Assembly (NCBI RefSeq): GCF_050459865.1
Contig: NZ_JBCMNM010000043.1
Span: forward strand, 1 to 49,845
Reading direction: 5' to 3'
Origin: Rummeliibacillus pycnus_B
GTDB taxonomy: Bacteria > Bacillota > Bacilli > Bacillales_A > Planococcaceae
Length of the DNA: 49,845 nucleotides
Shown here: positions 8,142-17,137 of the stretch, piece by piece
Layout: the number at the start of each line of letters is the position of its first letter
How positions within the stretch are numbered: the first letter of the stretch is position 1
Translations under genes and position numbers: made by a program
Notes under the pieces: generated by a model
Databases searched by the model: none
What the model was told of the DNA's origin: nothing
The model's input: the letters and a program-made list of their open reading frames with translations, nothing else

Positions 8142-9191
8142 ATGAACTTATTACAACAAACGATTGAAAAGATTGAAAGTCTTGATCAAGATATGATGGC
8201 AAAGGCAAGACAGAGAGTTGATAGTCTTATCAAACCTCCAAAAAGTTTGGGGAAATTGGAAGACATCGCAATACAATTAGCAGGGATTACTGGTAAGCTA
8301 TTCCCCGCAATTGATCAAAAGGCCGTCATTGTAATGGCTGCGGATCATGGTGTATATGAAGAAGGGGTTACAAATAATCCTCAAGAAGTGACATTTGCAC
8401 AAACATTAAATATTGCAAAAGGAATCACTGGGGTAGGGACAATTGCAAAGGTTTCCGGTGCTAAAATTGTGACTGTTGATATTGGAGTAAAAGAGGATAT
8501 TCCAAGCGATGCTGGTGTCATCATTCAAAAAATCAAAAGAGGCTCGGGCAATATCGCAAAAGGTCCTGCTATGACGAGAAATGAAGCGATCCAAGCTTTA
8601 GAAGTGGGGATTCAAATTGCTACTACTGAAATACAAAATGGCGTCAACTTGTTAGGGACAGGTGAAATGGGTATAAGCAATACAACACCAAGTACAGCCA
8701 TATTATCTGTTTTTGCTAATTGTGAACCGAACGAAATAGCAGGTAAAGGTGCTGGACTTGGACAAGGTGGATTAGCACATAAGATAGAAGTGATTCGAAA
8801 TGCCATTGAGATAAACCAACCAAATCCATCTGATGGAATTGATGTTTTGGCTAAAGTAGGGGGATTGGAAATCGGAGGTATGGCTGGTGTTATGCTTGCA
8901 GCTGCAGCTAATCGTGTACCTTTTGTGGTAGATGGTCTTATCTCTACCGTTTCTGCATTAATCGCTGTAACAATTGAGCCAAAAGTGAAGGATTATCTGA
9001 TTACTTCGCATGCAACAGATGAGCCAGGAGGGAGAAAGGCAAGTGAACTATTAGGAAAGGAACCTATGTTAATGATGGATATGTGCCTAGGTGAAGGTTC
9101 TGGAGCAGCATTGGCCTTTCCAATTATTGAAGCTGCATCTAGCATGATGAAAAATATGGCATCCTTTGAAGAAGTGGGGATGGAGATTTAA
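8142..9191 (+). CDS. cobT: Nicotinate-nucleotide-dimethylbenzimidazole phosphoribosyltransferase
   Basis: CobT makes alpha-ribazole phosphate from nicotinate mononucleotide and 5,6-dimethylbenzimidazole, part of the lower-ligand assembly of cobalamin. The 349-aa length is typical. Visible motifs are RVDSLIKPPKSLGKLEDIA, AADHGVYEEGVTNNPQEVT, GEMGISNTTPSTA and MCLGEGSGAALAFP near residue 315, which contains the catalytic Glu. The ribosome binding site CGGGAGAG precedes the ATG. The B12 riboswitch upstream independently supports the function. No cobS, cobU or cobC lies next to it, so the gene is a single B12-repressed unit, probably for salvage. Confidence 0.95.
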   Translation: MNLLQQTIEKIESLDQDMMAKARQRVDSLIKPPKSLGKLEDIAIQLAGITGKLFPAIDQKAVIVMAADHGVYEEGVTNNPQEVTFAQTLNIAKGITGVGTIAKVSGAKIVTVDIGVKEDIPSDAGVIIQKIKRGSGNIAKGPAMTRNEAIQALEVGIQIATTEIQNGVNLLGTGEMGISNTTPSTAILSVFANCEPNEIAGKGAGLGQGGLAHKIEVIRNAIEINQPNPSDGIDVLAKVGGLEIGGMAGVMLAAAANRVPFVVDGLISTVSALIAVTIEPKVKDYLITSHATDEPGGRKASELLGKEPMLMMDMCLGEGSGAALAFPIIEAASSMMKNMASFEEVGMEI

Positions 9192-9208
9192 ATAGTATGA
9201 AATAAAAG

Positions 9209-9260
9209 AATAACCCATCGAGGAGTAAACATAATCTCTCAGGTGGGTTATTTATTTTTA
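9209..9260 (+). terminator. Rho-independent terminator after cobT
   Basis: AATAACCCA with its extension into GAGGAG pairs with CTCTC and TGGGTTATT (9236-9253), followed by TATTTTTA. The next 280 bp up to the Big2 gene hold no recognisable gene. Confidence 0.8.
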
Positions 9261-9543
9261 GTATTTTTAGTTGCAATTTATGCTTTCTTTAAATGCATTA
9301 ATGTATTAAGTGCTAGTACCTCATTATACAAGGAAGTAAAAAGAAAATAAAAATCTACCAGAATTCTCAGATGTCAAATAGATGAAATTGGTGGAACTAT
9401 TACCAATTGGAGATATCCTGCACTATTTATACGTTCGATATCAAAAATGTATTAATTTTCATATACAATGATAAATTTATATTATAAAATAACTGAAGTA
9501 TCTGATATAAAGATACATAAATTTATTGAAAAGGAGTAAAAAA

Positions 9544-11160
9544 ATGAAGAATTATTTAATTGTAAAGATGATTTTGGCAATGTTTGTTATTTTTAGTTTT
9601 GGCTTTGCTAAAGAGACTTTTGCTGATGAAACGGTGCCGGGAGAAACTGTTTTACCTTCATCAATTGTCTTAAATAGCAATGATATTTCTATTCAAAAAG
9701 GTAATACATTTACACTAAAATCAACCATTGTACCAAGTGATGCACAAAATCAAGAAGTAACATGGAAGAGCAATAATACGAATATTGCCACTGTATCGGA
9801 AACTGGAGAAGTAAAAGGGGTATCAGCAGGTAAAACATCAATTGTCGTAACATCAGTTGCAAATCCGAGTGTTACAAGTCAAGTAAATGTCACTGTAACA
9901 CCCATTTTGCCAACAAAAATTTCAGTAAATAAAACAAGCTTACATATTGCGAATGGTCAAAAATATTTAGTAAAAGCAACTGTAGCTCCAACGAATGCAG
10001 AAAACAAAAAAGTTAAATGGACAACTTCCAATGCAAAGATCGCAACTGTATCAAGCGAAGGGCTTATTACTGCGAAAGCTAATGGTAATGCTGTGATTTC
10101 TGCAACAGCTGTTGGAAACGAAAAATTAGTTACAACGATTAAAGTAAATGTTTCTACTAAAACAGTAAAAGCCAATAAATCATCCTTAACCCTCGTTTCA
10201 GGTAAATCTTCAACTGTAAAAGCGATTGTTAGTCCAAGTGATGCAACACAAAAAAGTGTAACATGGTCAACATCTAACTCGAAAATTGCGTCAGTAAGTA
10301 GTAAAGGGACTATTAAAGCGAAAAAACCAGGCACCGTAACAATTACGGCAAAGGCTAAATCAGCTAAAAGTGCAAAAATAAAAGTGGTAGTCAAAGCACC
10401 TGTACAAGCAAAATCAGTATCGATAAATAAAACTAACTTTACATTAGGAAAAGGGAGTAGCGCTCAGCTTGTAGCAGCTATCAAACCTAGCAATACGACT
10501 TATAAAAAAATTAGTTGGTCTTCTTCCAATTCGAAAATAGTAAAAGTGGACCAAAATGGTAAAGTTACTGCAGTCGGCCTCGGTACTGCAACAATCAAAG
10601 CAAAAACGGTGAATGGTAAATATAAAACAGTCAAAGTGAAAGTAGTTCTAAAAGCAGCAAAGAAAACCTTGACTACAGGAAGCTGGGTAGTTGGCAAAGA
10701 TTTAAATCCTGGTTTTTATGATGTCACTACATCAGATAGTAATGGCGGAAATTTAATCGTCACACGTGGCAAATATGATTTGGTTGTTAATGAGATCCTT
10801 ACTTCAGAAAATGGAGAGTTTGGTGTTTCAAAAGCAACTGCAGAATTCAAAAAAGGTGATAAAATTCAAATTATGAATTTAAAGAATGCTACTTTTACAC
10901 CAGCTAAACGTGGTTATCGCTCAACTTTACATGCTGGACGTTGGGTAGCGGGAAAGGATATTCGACCAGGAAGATATACAGCTACTGTTATAAATGGTTC
11001 AGGAAACTTAATCATCAAGCGTGGAGAGTATAATTTAGTAGTAAATGAAATCCTATCTACTGACCCTGAATTCGGTGTTAAAAAGGTAACCTTTACATTA
11101 AAATCAGGTGATGACATTGAAATCATGGGAATAAACGGACTAAAGTTCACGAAACTTTAA
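9544..11160 (+). CDS. Secreted protein with four Big2 (Ig-like) repeats and two C-terminal modules
   Basis: The 538-aa protein has a signal peptide (about 1-28, ending near TFADE) and four bacterial Ig-like group 2 domains (roughly 36-125, 126-210, 211-290, 291-372), each with the VTWSSSNxxIATV pattern. Two related modules of about 75 aa follow, beginning SWVVGKDLNPGFYDVT and GRWVAGKDIRPGRYTAT and both carrying NEIL and FGV motifs. No LPXTG, S-layer or choline-binding anchor is visible, so it is secreted or held non-covalently. The ATG at 9544 lies 7 nt after AAGGAG; an in-frame TTG 18 nt earlier lies upstream of that ribosome binding site and is less likely. The probable role is cell surface or adhesion-like. 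Confidence 0.82.
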   Translation: MKNYLIVKMILAMFVIFSFGFAKETFADETVPGETVLPSSIVLNSNDISIQKGNTFTLKSTIVPSDAQNQEVTWKSNNTNIATVSETGEVKGVSAGKTSIVVTSVANPSVTSQVNVTVTPILPTKISVNKTSLHIANGQKYLVKATVAPTNAENKKVKWTTSNAKIATVSSEGLITAKANGNAVISATAVGNEKLVTTIKVNVSTKTVKANKSSLTLVSGKSSTVKAIVSPSDATQKSVTWSTSNSKIASVSSKGTIKAKKPGTVTITAKAKSAKSAKIKVVVKAPVQAKSVSINKTNFTLGKGSSAQLVAAIKPSNTTYKKISWSSSNSKIVKVDQNGKVTAVGLGTATIKAKTVNGKYKTVKVKVVLKAAKKTLTTGSWVVGKDLNPGFYDVTTSDSNGGNLIVTRGKYDLVVNEILTSENGEFGVSKATAEFKKGDKIQIMNLKNATFTPAKRGYRSTLHAGRWVAGKDIRPGRYTATVINGSGNLIIKRGEYNLVVNEILSTDPEFGVKKVTFTLKSGDDIEIMGINGLKFTKL

Positions 11161-11226
11161 GCTGAAGAGGAATTAAAGAGAATTATTTCGAATAATTATA
11201 AAAATATATAGTTCGCTGATTGAGGC

Positions 11227-11277
11227 GCAGTACTGAATAAGTCAATTTAAAGTGACTTATTCAGTACTGCTTTTTTT
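11227..11277 (+). terminator. Strong rho-independent terminator
   Basis: A perfect 18-bp inverted repeat (11227-11244 with 11253-11270) is followed by seven Ts. The next 200 bp before the alcohol dehydrogenase show no gene. Confidence 0.92.
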
Positions 11278-11479
11278 GTGAAATGGAATATGAATATTGA
11301 TATAATTTCCTCTCCAAGAGAGCCTTTAAACTAAAGAGAAGGGAAATTATATAAAAAAGAAGAATATGGTAAAGTAATCCAAAATATATTGGAGTATTAC
11401 AGTTAGGACAAACAATCTTAATTTACTAAACAGTTCTATTGGAAGTCTTTTAAATGGCATATTTAGGGGGATAACAGAT

Positions 11480-12664
11480 ATGATTCAAACTAAAACGATC
11501 TTCGCTGTCAATTCACCAGGGACCATTATTTATGGTAGGAACTCATTTGAAGAAGTAGGAGAGTATGCGAAAAAATTAGGTACGAAGGCTCTAATTATCA
11601 GTGATCCAATCATGGAGAAGCTAGGTTTTGTTAATCAATGTTCTACTTTTTTAAAAGGTCAAGGATTGGGAGCGGCTTCATATCTAGGTATAAAGTCGGA
11701 ACCGGTTGATACGTATGTAATGGAAGGACTTGAAATATTACAGGATGAAGAATGCGATGTGATTATTTCGGTTGGTGGGGGTAGTTGTATTGATGTTGCA
11801 AAGGCGATTGCGGTCGTAGCTACAAATGGAGGATATATCGGAGACTATATGAAAATGCAAAAAATTGCAGAGATCACACCGATTCCCCATATTGCCATCC
11901 CAACTACTGCGGGTACAGGCTCAGAGGCAACGGATGCAACAGTGATTACGAACACGACAAATGATGTGAAAATGATGATTAAGCAACCTGCATTTTTACC
12001 AAACATAGCAATTGTCGATCCTGTCTTAACTCTTACATCACCACCATCCATTACAGCTGCAACAGGAATTGATGCACTAAGCCATGCTATTGAAAGTTAC
12101 TTATCACGATTAGCACATACCTATTCAAATATGCTTGCATTATCGGCAATTGACTTAATCGTCAACAATATCTTAAAAGTGTATGAAGATGGTAGTGATC
12201 TTGACGCACGAGAAGCGATGTCAATTGGTTCATTACAAGCAGGACAGTCATTTTCTAATGCTTCAGTAGCTTTAGTTCATGGAATGTCCCGGCCGATTGG
12301 AGCTCTATTCCACGTACCACATGGTATTTCGAATGCCATGTTGCTACCAGCTGTTTTAGAATATTCCAAAGATGCATGTATCGAGCGATTAGCTGATTTA
12401 GGTAAATTTTTTAATAAAAAAGATAAGAATTTATCACAAGAAGAACTAGCAGATTTAGTCATCGATTCGATAAGGGAAATGTGCAAAAAAATGAAAATTG
12501 GCAACTTACAGGAATGGGGTATCGAGAAAGACGCCTTTTATACAGCGATTCCGAAAATGGCAGTCGATGCCATAGCAAGTGGTAGCCCAGCAAATAACCC
12601 AAAGGTACCAACGCAAGAAGAACTAATAGAGCTATATAAAATTGCCTATGAGTATGAATTTTAA
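11480..12664 (+). CDS. Iron-containing (group III) alcohol dehydrogenase
   Basis: The 394-aa protein is a full-length member of the Fe-ADH family, which interconverts alcohols and aldehydes with NAD(P). Visible are the nucleotide-binding SVGGGSCIDVAKAIA (near 97-111), IPTTAGTGSEATDATVIT, and the metal ligands in GIDALSHAIES (Asp and His, near 197-201), ALVHGMSRPIGALFHVPHGISNAMLLP (two His near 265 and 279). The ribosome binding site TTTAGGGGGG is close to the ATG. It stands alone between terminators, so the substrate (short diols, butanol or lactaldehyde are family options) cannot be assigned. Confidence 0.9.
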   Translation: MIQTKTIFAVNSPGTIIYGRNSFEEVGEYAKKLGTKALIISDPIMEKLGFVNQCSTFLKGQGLGAASYLGIKSEPVDTYVMEGLEILQDEECDVIISVGGGSCIDVAKAIAVVATNGGYIGDYMKMQKIAEITPIPHIAIPTTAGTGSEATDATVITNTTNDVKMMIKQPAFLPNIAIVDPVLTLTSPPSITAATGIDALSHAIESYLSRLAHTYSNMLALSAIDLIVNNILKVYEDGSDLDAREAMSIGSLQAGQSFSNASVALVHGMSRPIGALFHVPHGISNAMLLPAVLEYSKDACIERLADLGKFFNKKDKNLSQEELADLVIDSIREMCKKMKIGNLQEWGIEKDAFYTAIPKMAVDAIASGSPANNPKVPTQEELIELYKIAYEYEF

Positions 12665-12692
12665 AAGTATGTCTCATTAAATAATTATTGTT

Positions 12693-12731
12693 AAAGAGCC
12701 ATAGATGATAAAAAATCTATGATTCTTTTTT
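12693..12731 (+). terminator. Terminator after the alcohol dehydrogenase
   Basis: CATAGAT (12700-12706) pairs with ATCTATG (12715-12721), with weaker flanking pairs (AAAGA/TCTTT) and a run of Ts. Confidence 0.65.
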
Positions 12732-12755
12732 ATTGAAAGAATATTGATGGGAATG

Positions 12756-13048
12756 AGTGAAGAAAAAAGGAGCTCGAGTGAAGCAAAAGAAAGCTCGAGT
12801 GAAGCAAAAGAAAGCTGAGTGAAGCAAAAAGGAGCTCGAGTGAAGCAAAAGGAAGCTCGAGTGAAGCAAAAGAAAGCTCGAGTGAAGCAAAAGGAAACTC
12901 GAGTGAAGCAAAAGAAAGCCCGAGTGAAGCAAAAAGAAGCTCGAGTGAAGCAAAAGGAAGCTCGAGTAAAGCAAAAGGAAGCTTGAGTGAAGCAAAAAGA
13001 AGTCCAAGTGAGGCGAAAAGTAATTTAAGTGAGCCTAATTTGGCAGTT
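12756..13048 (+). repeat. 21-bp tandem repeat array
   Basis: Fourteen units begin with AGTGA or a near variant at 12756, 12777, 12798, 12818, 12839, 12860, 12881, 12902, 12923, 12944, 12965, 12986, 13007 and 13028. The unit is close to AGTGAAGCAAAAGAAAGCTCG. Spacing is exactly 21 bp except one 20-bp unit (12798 to 12818), where one C of the CTCGAG motif is missing. Later units diverge. Read on the plus strand it encodes SEAKxSS heptapeptides. The minus strand is also open (FLLLHSS repeats). Confidence 0.9.
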
Positions 13049-13165
13049 AATCTATCGAATTTTTCAAAAACAACAAGTTTTTCAATAAATTTAGAAGAAA
13101 ATCTTTTAAAATTATTCTTTTATTTGTTCGCTGCAAGAATTCATAAGTGTAATAGAGAAAAATAC

Positions 13166-13206
13166 ACGAAAAAACTGCAGAGACTTAATATGTTAAGCCC
13201 TGCAGT
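13166..13206 (-). terminator. Terminator of the nucleotidase gene
   Basis: On the minus strand ACTGCAG (13206-13200) pairs with CTGCAGT (13180-13174), with inner pairs TTAA/TTAA, followed by TTTTTTCG. It lies 27 bp past the nucleotidase stop codon. Confidence 0.8.
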
Positions 13207-13232
13207 CCTCTCCTTATTCTAAAAAATCAAAA

Positions 13233-16200
13233 TTAGTTTACTCGTTGAATTCTACCTTCCACTGTATACTCAAATGGAGAACGTAGAGTTTTCACAAATT
13301 CAACCGTAGCATCTAAGTCACTAGGACCTACTTCCATATCTTGTGAAAGTGTACCAATACTATAATTAGCATTTCCAAACATATAGTTATTTACAACAAC
13401 GGAGTATTCTTTTGATGGATCAATTTTGCTGCCGTCTGGTAAGAAGATATCAACCACTTTGCCAGTTTTACTAGTATCGTCATACGTATAAGTGTATTTA
13501 AATCCTGAGATATGGAAATCAAGTCCTCTCTCTGTAATTTGTTTGTTTAGAATTACTCGCAGGTCATCCCCACTTAGTTTGACTTTATTGAGTACATTGC
13601 CAAATGGTTGAATGGCAAATAAATCCCCATATGTGACTTCACCTGCATCTAATTGAGCACGAACGCCGCCACCGTTCATCATGGCAAAGTCAGCATTCAT
13701 AGCATATTTCATCCCATCTGCAATCAGATTTCCAAGGGCAATGTCACTATTTTGTCTTGCGACTGTTGGATAACTTTTTTCAAGACTTGATGCGTTTTGA
13801 CCCACAACTTGTGCTTTGATCGGTTCCACTTTGTCTGCATACTTTTTCATAATCGCCGATACTTCTGGATCTGGTGTATAGGCGTTTTGGTAAACTGTTT
13901 TGATTTCTGCAGATTTATTAACAATATCACCTGACACTGGATCGATTTCAACTTCTACATCAGAGAAAGCAGAGCCATAAGAATAGGCTTGGACAATTAA
14001 TTTATTGTCAACTACTCGATTCACTCCTACATGGTTATGTGCAGCGAAAATCACATCGACTTCATCATCGATTTGTTCAGCAATTTTGCTTGCATCGAAT
14101 TTATCTGTATAGCCTGTTTGCGTAGCAGGATTATGGGCAAGAACGACGATTGATTTAATGCCTTTTTTCTTCAATTCGTCCGTATATTTGTTAATCGCTT
14201 CTACTTCGTCTGTAATTTTTAGTGATTCGTTTCCTTTGTTTACAATCATGGAAGGTGTTTCTTGCGTTACGACACCGATAACACCAATTTTTTGTCCGCC
14301 AACTGTAAGAACAGTATAAGGATCTGTGATTAATTTTCCATCACGCATATCGTAAGCATTTGCTGCAACCATAGGGAAGTTCATTCCATCATAACCAGGT
14401 GTACCGTGTGGATGATCTCCACCTTTAATCATACGTTGTAGTTCATCAATTCCTTCGTCAAATTCATGATTACCTAGTGTTCCTGCATCGAATCCAATTG
14501 ACTCTAACACTTCGATTGTTGGCTCATCTTGGAAAAGAGCTGAAATTAAAGGACTTCCACCAATCATATCGCCTGCGTGTAAGATTAGCGTGTTTGGATT
14601 AGTTGCTTCTTCTTTTCTTAATGCTGCAGCAGTGTATTCCATACTACCAGCGTTTAGATTCCCGACTTTTGTAACGGTATCTAACTGTCCATGTAAATCA
14701 TTTACTCCTAAAAGTTGAACCTTTACATTATGATTTTGCTTTTTTAGATTAATGTTAAAGATACCAAAGCCTTTTAAATCTGTTTTACCAGTGTAAGTGA
14801 ATGGACTTCCTTCAGAAATATATTGCTCAGCTTTTGGAGAAGTAGTAAACGTAACATTCACATCTCCTGCTATTGGAGCAAGAGACCAATTGTGATCAGC
14901 AGTTGGTGTAATTTCCTTTTGTTCAGAAATATAATCCATTAAAATTTGGCGGTTTTCATCAGCTGAATCAACAACTAATTCGCTACCTTTAAGACCTGGG
15001 AAATTACCCCCACCATTCGCACGATAATTATTTGTTACTACAACAAATTCTTGATTTGGATCAATAGGTTTTCCATCATATTCGAGATTAACAACACGAC
15101 TTGAGCTTGGGTTTACAAGTGTGCCATTCGTTGCATATTTTGCAGGCTTTGTAACATCAATTTGGTATGTCACGCCGTCAATCACATCGAAATTATAGAC
15201 AGGGAAAGAAGGATTTATTAATGATTGTTCTGTTGTTTTGGTAGGATCAATTGTGTTGAATTGGCCAGCAGACATTTCAATCCATTCTTTTACCACAGAG
15301 CCTTTTACTTTAACTGCTTTTAATGTGTTGTCATAAAGATATAAATCACCTGCGCTACGAATCGTTAAATCACCTTTCTTAATTTCTGTATATTCGTCAA
15401 CACCATTACGTCCAGCTTTAAATGGTGCTCCAACAGATAAAATAGGAAGGTTCTTTAATTCTGGTTTGTTAAGAGCAAGATATTTTTCTACATACCATTT
15501 CTGAGCATTTGTTACAACTTGAACAGATGGATCATCTTGCACAAGCGCGAAATAGCTATAAATGTCATCTGTTGTTTTTCCAATTGGTGTATTTACATAT
15601 TGAATAGTCGCTTCGTGATCAGCTTTAACTACTTCAACAATAGTAGGGTCTGGTTGTACAGTTTCAATTTCTCTTGTAGAAGATTGAGATGTAGATACGT
15701 TCCATTTTCCTTTAACTTTTTCTAATGAAAGATCAATAATTCCTAATGAACCACCGCCATAACCTGCTTGTACAGCAGCAACACCATTGATTGTTCCTTT
15801 TTCATTATCAACGCCAGGAAGCGGTTGTCCATTTGCATCTTTGAATAAAGCATCTAAACTCGCTAGATTTTTTGCTGGGAATAATTTATGTGTGTGTGAA
15901 AATGTAATGGCATCAATGCCAGGTACCTTAGATAAGGCATATACAGTATCTTCTGTATTGCTTTCAGATCCACTAAAGCCTGAGTGTGCTAATGCGATAA
16001 TCACATCTGCACCTTGCTCTTCCATTTCAGGAACATATTTTTTTGCAGTTTCTACAATATTTTTTGTGATCACCTTACCGTCTAGATTTGCTTTGTCCCA
16101 CTCATTGATTTGAGGAGGGGAAAAACCAATGTAACCAACTTTAATGACATTTGTTTTACCAGATTCATCGGTTACTTTTTTGTTGACGATTTTATAAGGG

Positions 16201-16748
16201 GTATACTTGTTTTTATCATTGTTTGGGTTGTTATCGTGATCATCTACGTATACGTTTGCATTAACAACGGGGAAGTCAGCATCATCATATACTTCATCTA
16301 AATAATCTAATCCATAATTGAACTCATGATTTCCAAGCGTCGCCATGTCGTAATCCATGAGATTCATCGCTTTAATTGCAGGATGAACTTCTTTATCTTT
16401 TAATGGATTAACTTTTGCTTTATACGTACCAAGAGGAGTTCCTTGAATCAGGTCTCCGTTGTCTACTAGAACAGAGTTTTTCGCTTCTGCTCTAGCATTT
16501 TTTACAAGCGTAGCAGTTTTTGCTAGCCCTAATTTAGGTGCCGAGCTGTTTTTGTAATAATCATAGTTGAGTAAATTGGTATGAACGTCTGTTGTTTCCA
16601 TAATTCTTAATTTAACTAGTGACTGAACATTGTCTTTATCCGGTTTTGAAGCACTTGCATCACTTGGTACAAAGGATGCAACTAACAGACTAATCGCAAA
16701 TGTACTCGATAATACCTTGAAACCTTGAAATTTACTTCTTAATTTCAT
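13233..16748 (-). CDS. yfkN: Secreted two-domain nucleotidase/cyclic phosphodiesterase, YfkN-like
   Basis: The 1171-aa exported protein has two metallophosphoesterase plus 5'-nucleotidase C-terminal units, as in Bacillus YfkN (2',3'-cyclic nucleotide phosphodiesterase, 2'(3')- and 5'-nucleotidase). Unit one (about 45-630) has METTDVHTN, VDNGDLIQGTPLG, TLGNHEFNYGLDYL and FSHTHKLFP. Unit two (about 675-1171) has GVNDLHGQLD, LHAGDMIGGSP, TLGNHEFDEGIDEL and FAAHNHVGVN. The signal peptide follows KFQGFKVLSSTFAISLLVASFVPS. Unlike B. subtilis YfkN there is no C-terminal LPXTG or membrane anchor; it ends VEGRIQRVN. ATG at 16748 is preferred over an in-frame GTG at 16757, because GGGTGG lies 7 nt before the ATG. 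It probably scavenges phosphate and nucleosides outside the cell. Confidence 0.88.
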   Translation of the reverse strand: MKLRSKFQGFKVLSSTFAISLLVASFVPSDASASKPDKDNVQSLVKLRIMETTDVHTNLLNYDYYKNSSAPKLGLAKTATLVKNARAEAKNSVLVDNGDLIQGTPLGTYKAKVNPLKDKEVHPAIKAMNLMDYDMATLGNHEFNYGLDYLDEVYDDADFPVVNANVYVDDHDNNPNNDKNKYTPYKIVNKKVTDESGKTNVIKVGYIGFSPPQINEWDKANLDGKVITKNIVETAKKYVPEMEEQGADVIIALAHSGFSGSESNTEDTVYALSKVPGIDAITFSHTHKLFPAKNLASLDALFKDANGQPLPGVDNEKGTINGVAAVQAGYGGGSLGIIDLSLEKVKGKWNVSTSQSSTREIETVQPDPTIVEVVKADHEATIQYVNTPIGKTTDDIYSYFALVQDDPSVQVVTNAQKWYVEKYLALNKPELKNLPILSVGAPFKAGRNGVDEYTEIKKGDLTIRSAGDLYLYDNTLKAVKVKGSVVKEWIEMSAGQFNTIDPTKTTEQSLINPSFPVYNFDVIDGVTYQIDVTKPAKYATNGTLVNPSSSRVVNLEYDGKPIDPNQEFVVVTNNYRANGGGNFPGLKGSELVVDSADENRQILMDYISEQKEITPTADHNWSLAPIAGDVNVTFTTSPKAEQYISEGSPFTYTGKTDLKGFGIFNINLKKQNHNVKVQLLGVNDLHGQLDTVTKVGNLNAGSMEYTAAALRKEEATNPNTLILHAGDMIGGSPLISALFQDEPTIEVLESIGFDAGTLGNHEFDEGIDELQRMIKGGDHPHGTPGYDGMNFPMVAANAYDMRDGKLITDPYTVLTVGGQKIGVIGVVTQETPSMIVNKGNESLKITDEVEAINKYTDELKKKGIKSIVVLAHNPATQTGYTDKFDASKIAEQIDDEVDVIFAAHNHVGVNRVVDNKLIVQAYSYGSAFSDVEVEIDPVSGDIVNKSAEIKTVYQNAYTPDPEVSAIMKKYADKVEPIKAQVVGQNASSLEKSYPTVARQNSDIALGNLIADGMKYAMNADFAMMNGGGVRAQLDAGEVTYGDLFAIQPFGNVLNKVKLSGDDLRVILNKQITERGLDFHISGFKYTYTYDDTSKTGKVVDIFLPDGSKIDPSKEYSVVVNNYMFGNANYSIGTLSQDMEVGPSDLDATVEFVKTLRSPFEYTVEGRIQRVN

Positions 16749-16814
16749 TTTATCCACCCATCCTATTACATTTTTTTGAGACTCTTAGACTCAAATTGAA
16801 TATAACATCTTTTA

Positions 16815-16831
16815 TATTAAGATAGTGTTAA
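16815..16831 (-). promoter_or_regulatory. Possible PhoP-type half sites upstream of the nucleotidase
   Basis: On the minus strand TTAACA-N5-TTAATA lies about 70-85 bp before the nucleotidase ATG. PhoP of Bacillus binds direct TT(A/C/T)ACA repeats spaced by about 5 bp. Only two repeats are clear, in very AT-rich DNA, so the call is weak. The rest of 16749-17137 shows no gene. Confidence 0.2.
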
Positions 16832-17137
16832 ATGTTTTCTTTTTGGTAAAAATATACCTTTTATTCTTCTTTATTAGACAAAAACTAGTTATTTATACTT
16901 ATTTATGTATTGTAGCCATGTTAATTAGATTTTCTCGAAAAAATACTATTTGAATATTTGTTTTTTTGCATTAAAAGGGTTTTTGTTCTAATAAATGTAT
17001 TAAAGAAGTTTATCAAAATTAGATAAAAAGAGAGAATCTTACTTTTTTATCTACTAAATTGAGTTATTTTAATATAAAGGTTCCCTTTATTGAGAAATTA
17101 TTATATTGTATATATTTGATAGAAGGGAATTGATAAT

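Larger units (their letters stand above)
12747..13222 (+). pseudogene. Possible frameshifted gene for a SEAKxSS-heptad protein
   Basis: From ATG 12747 the frame gives MGMSEEKRSSSEAKESS and stops at a TGA (12816-12818) exactly where one base is missing from the 21-bp unit. Restoring that base would keep the frame open through all repeats and a non-repetitive tail (NLAVNLSNFSKTTSFSINL onward) to the TAA before 13223. Unit-to-unit changes are not mainly synonymous and the ribosome binding site is weak, so translation is uncertain. The array may be non-coding. Confidence 0.25.

Noticed and set aside
9957..10394. 145-codon minus-strand frame
   Set aside because: It is antisense to the Big2 gene, hydrophobic by codon mirror effects, and has no ribosome binding site.
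12717..13007. Minus-strand frame of FLLLHSS repeats as a protein gene
   Set aside because: It is the antisense reading of the 21-bp array, has no good ribosome binding site and changes repeat phase at the 20-bp unit.
12756..13048. CRISPR array
   Set aside because: Units are contiguous 21-mers with no unique spacers and no cas genes nearby.
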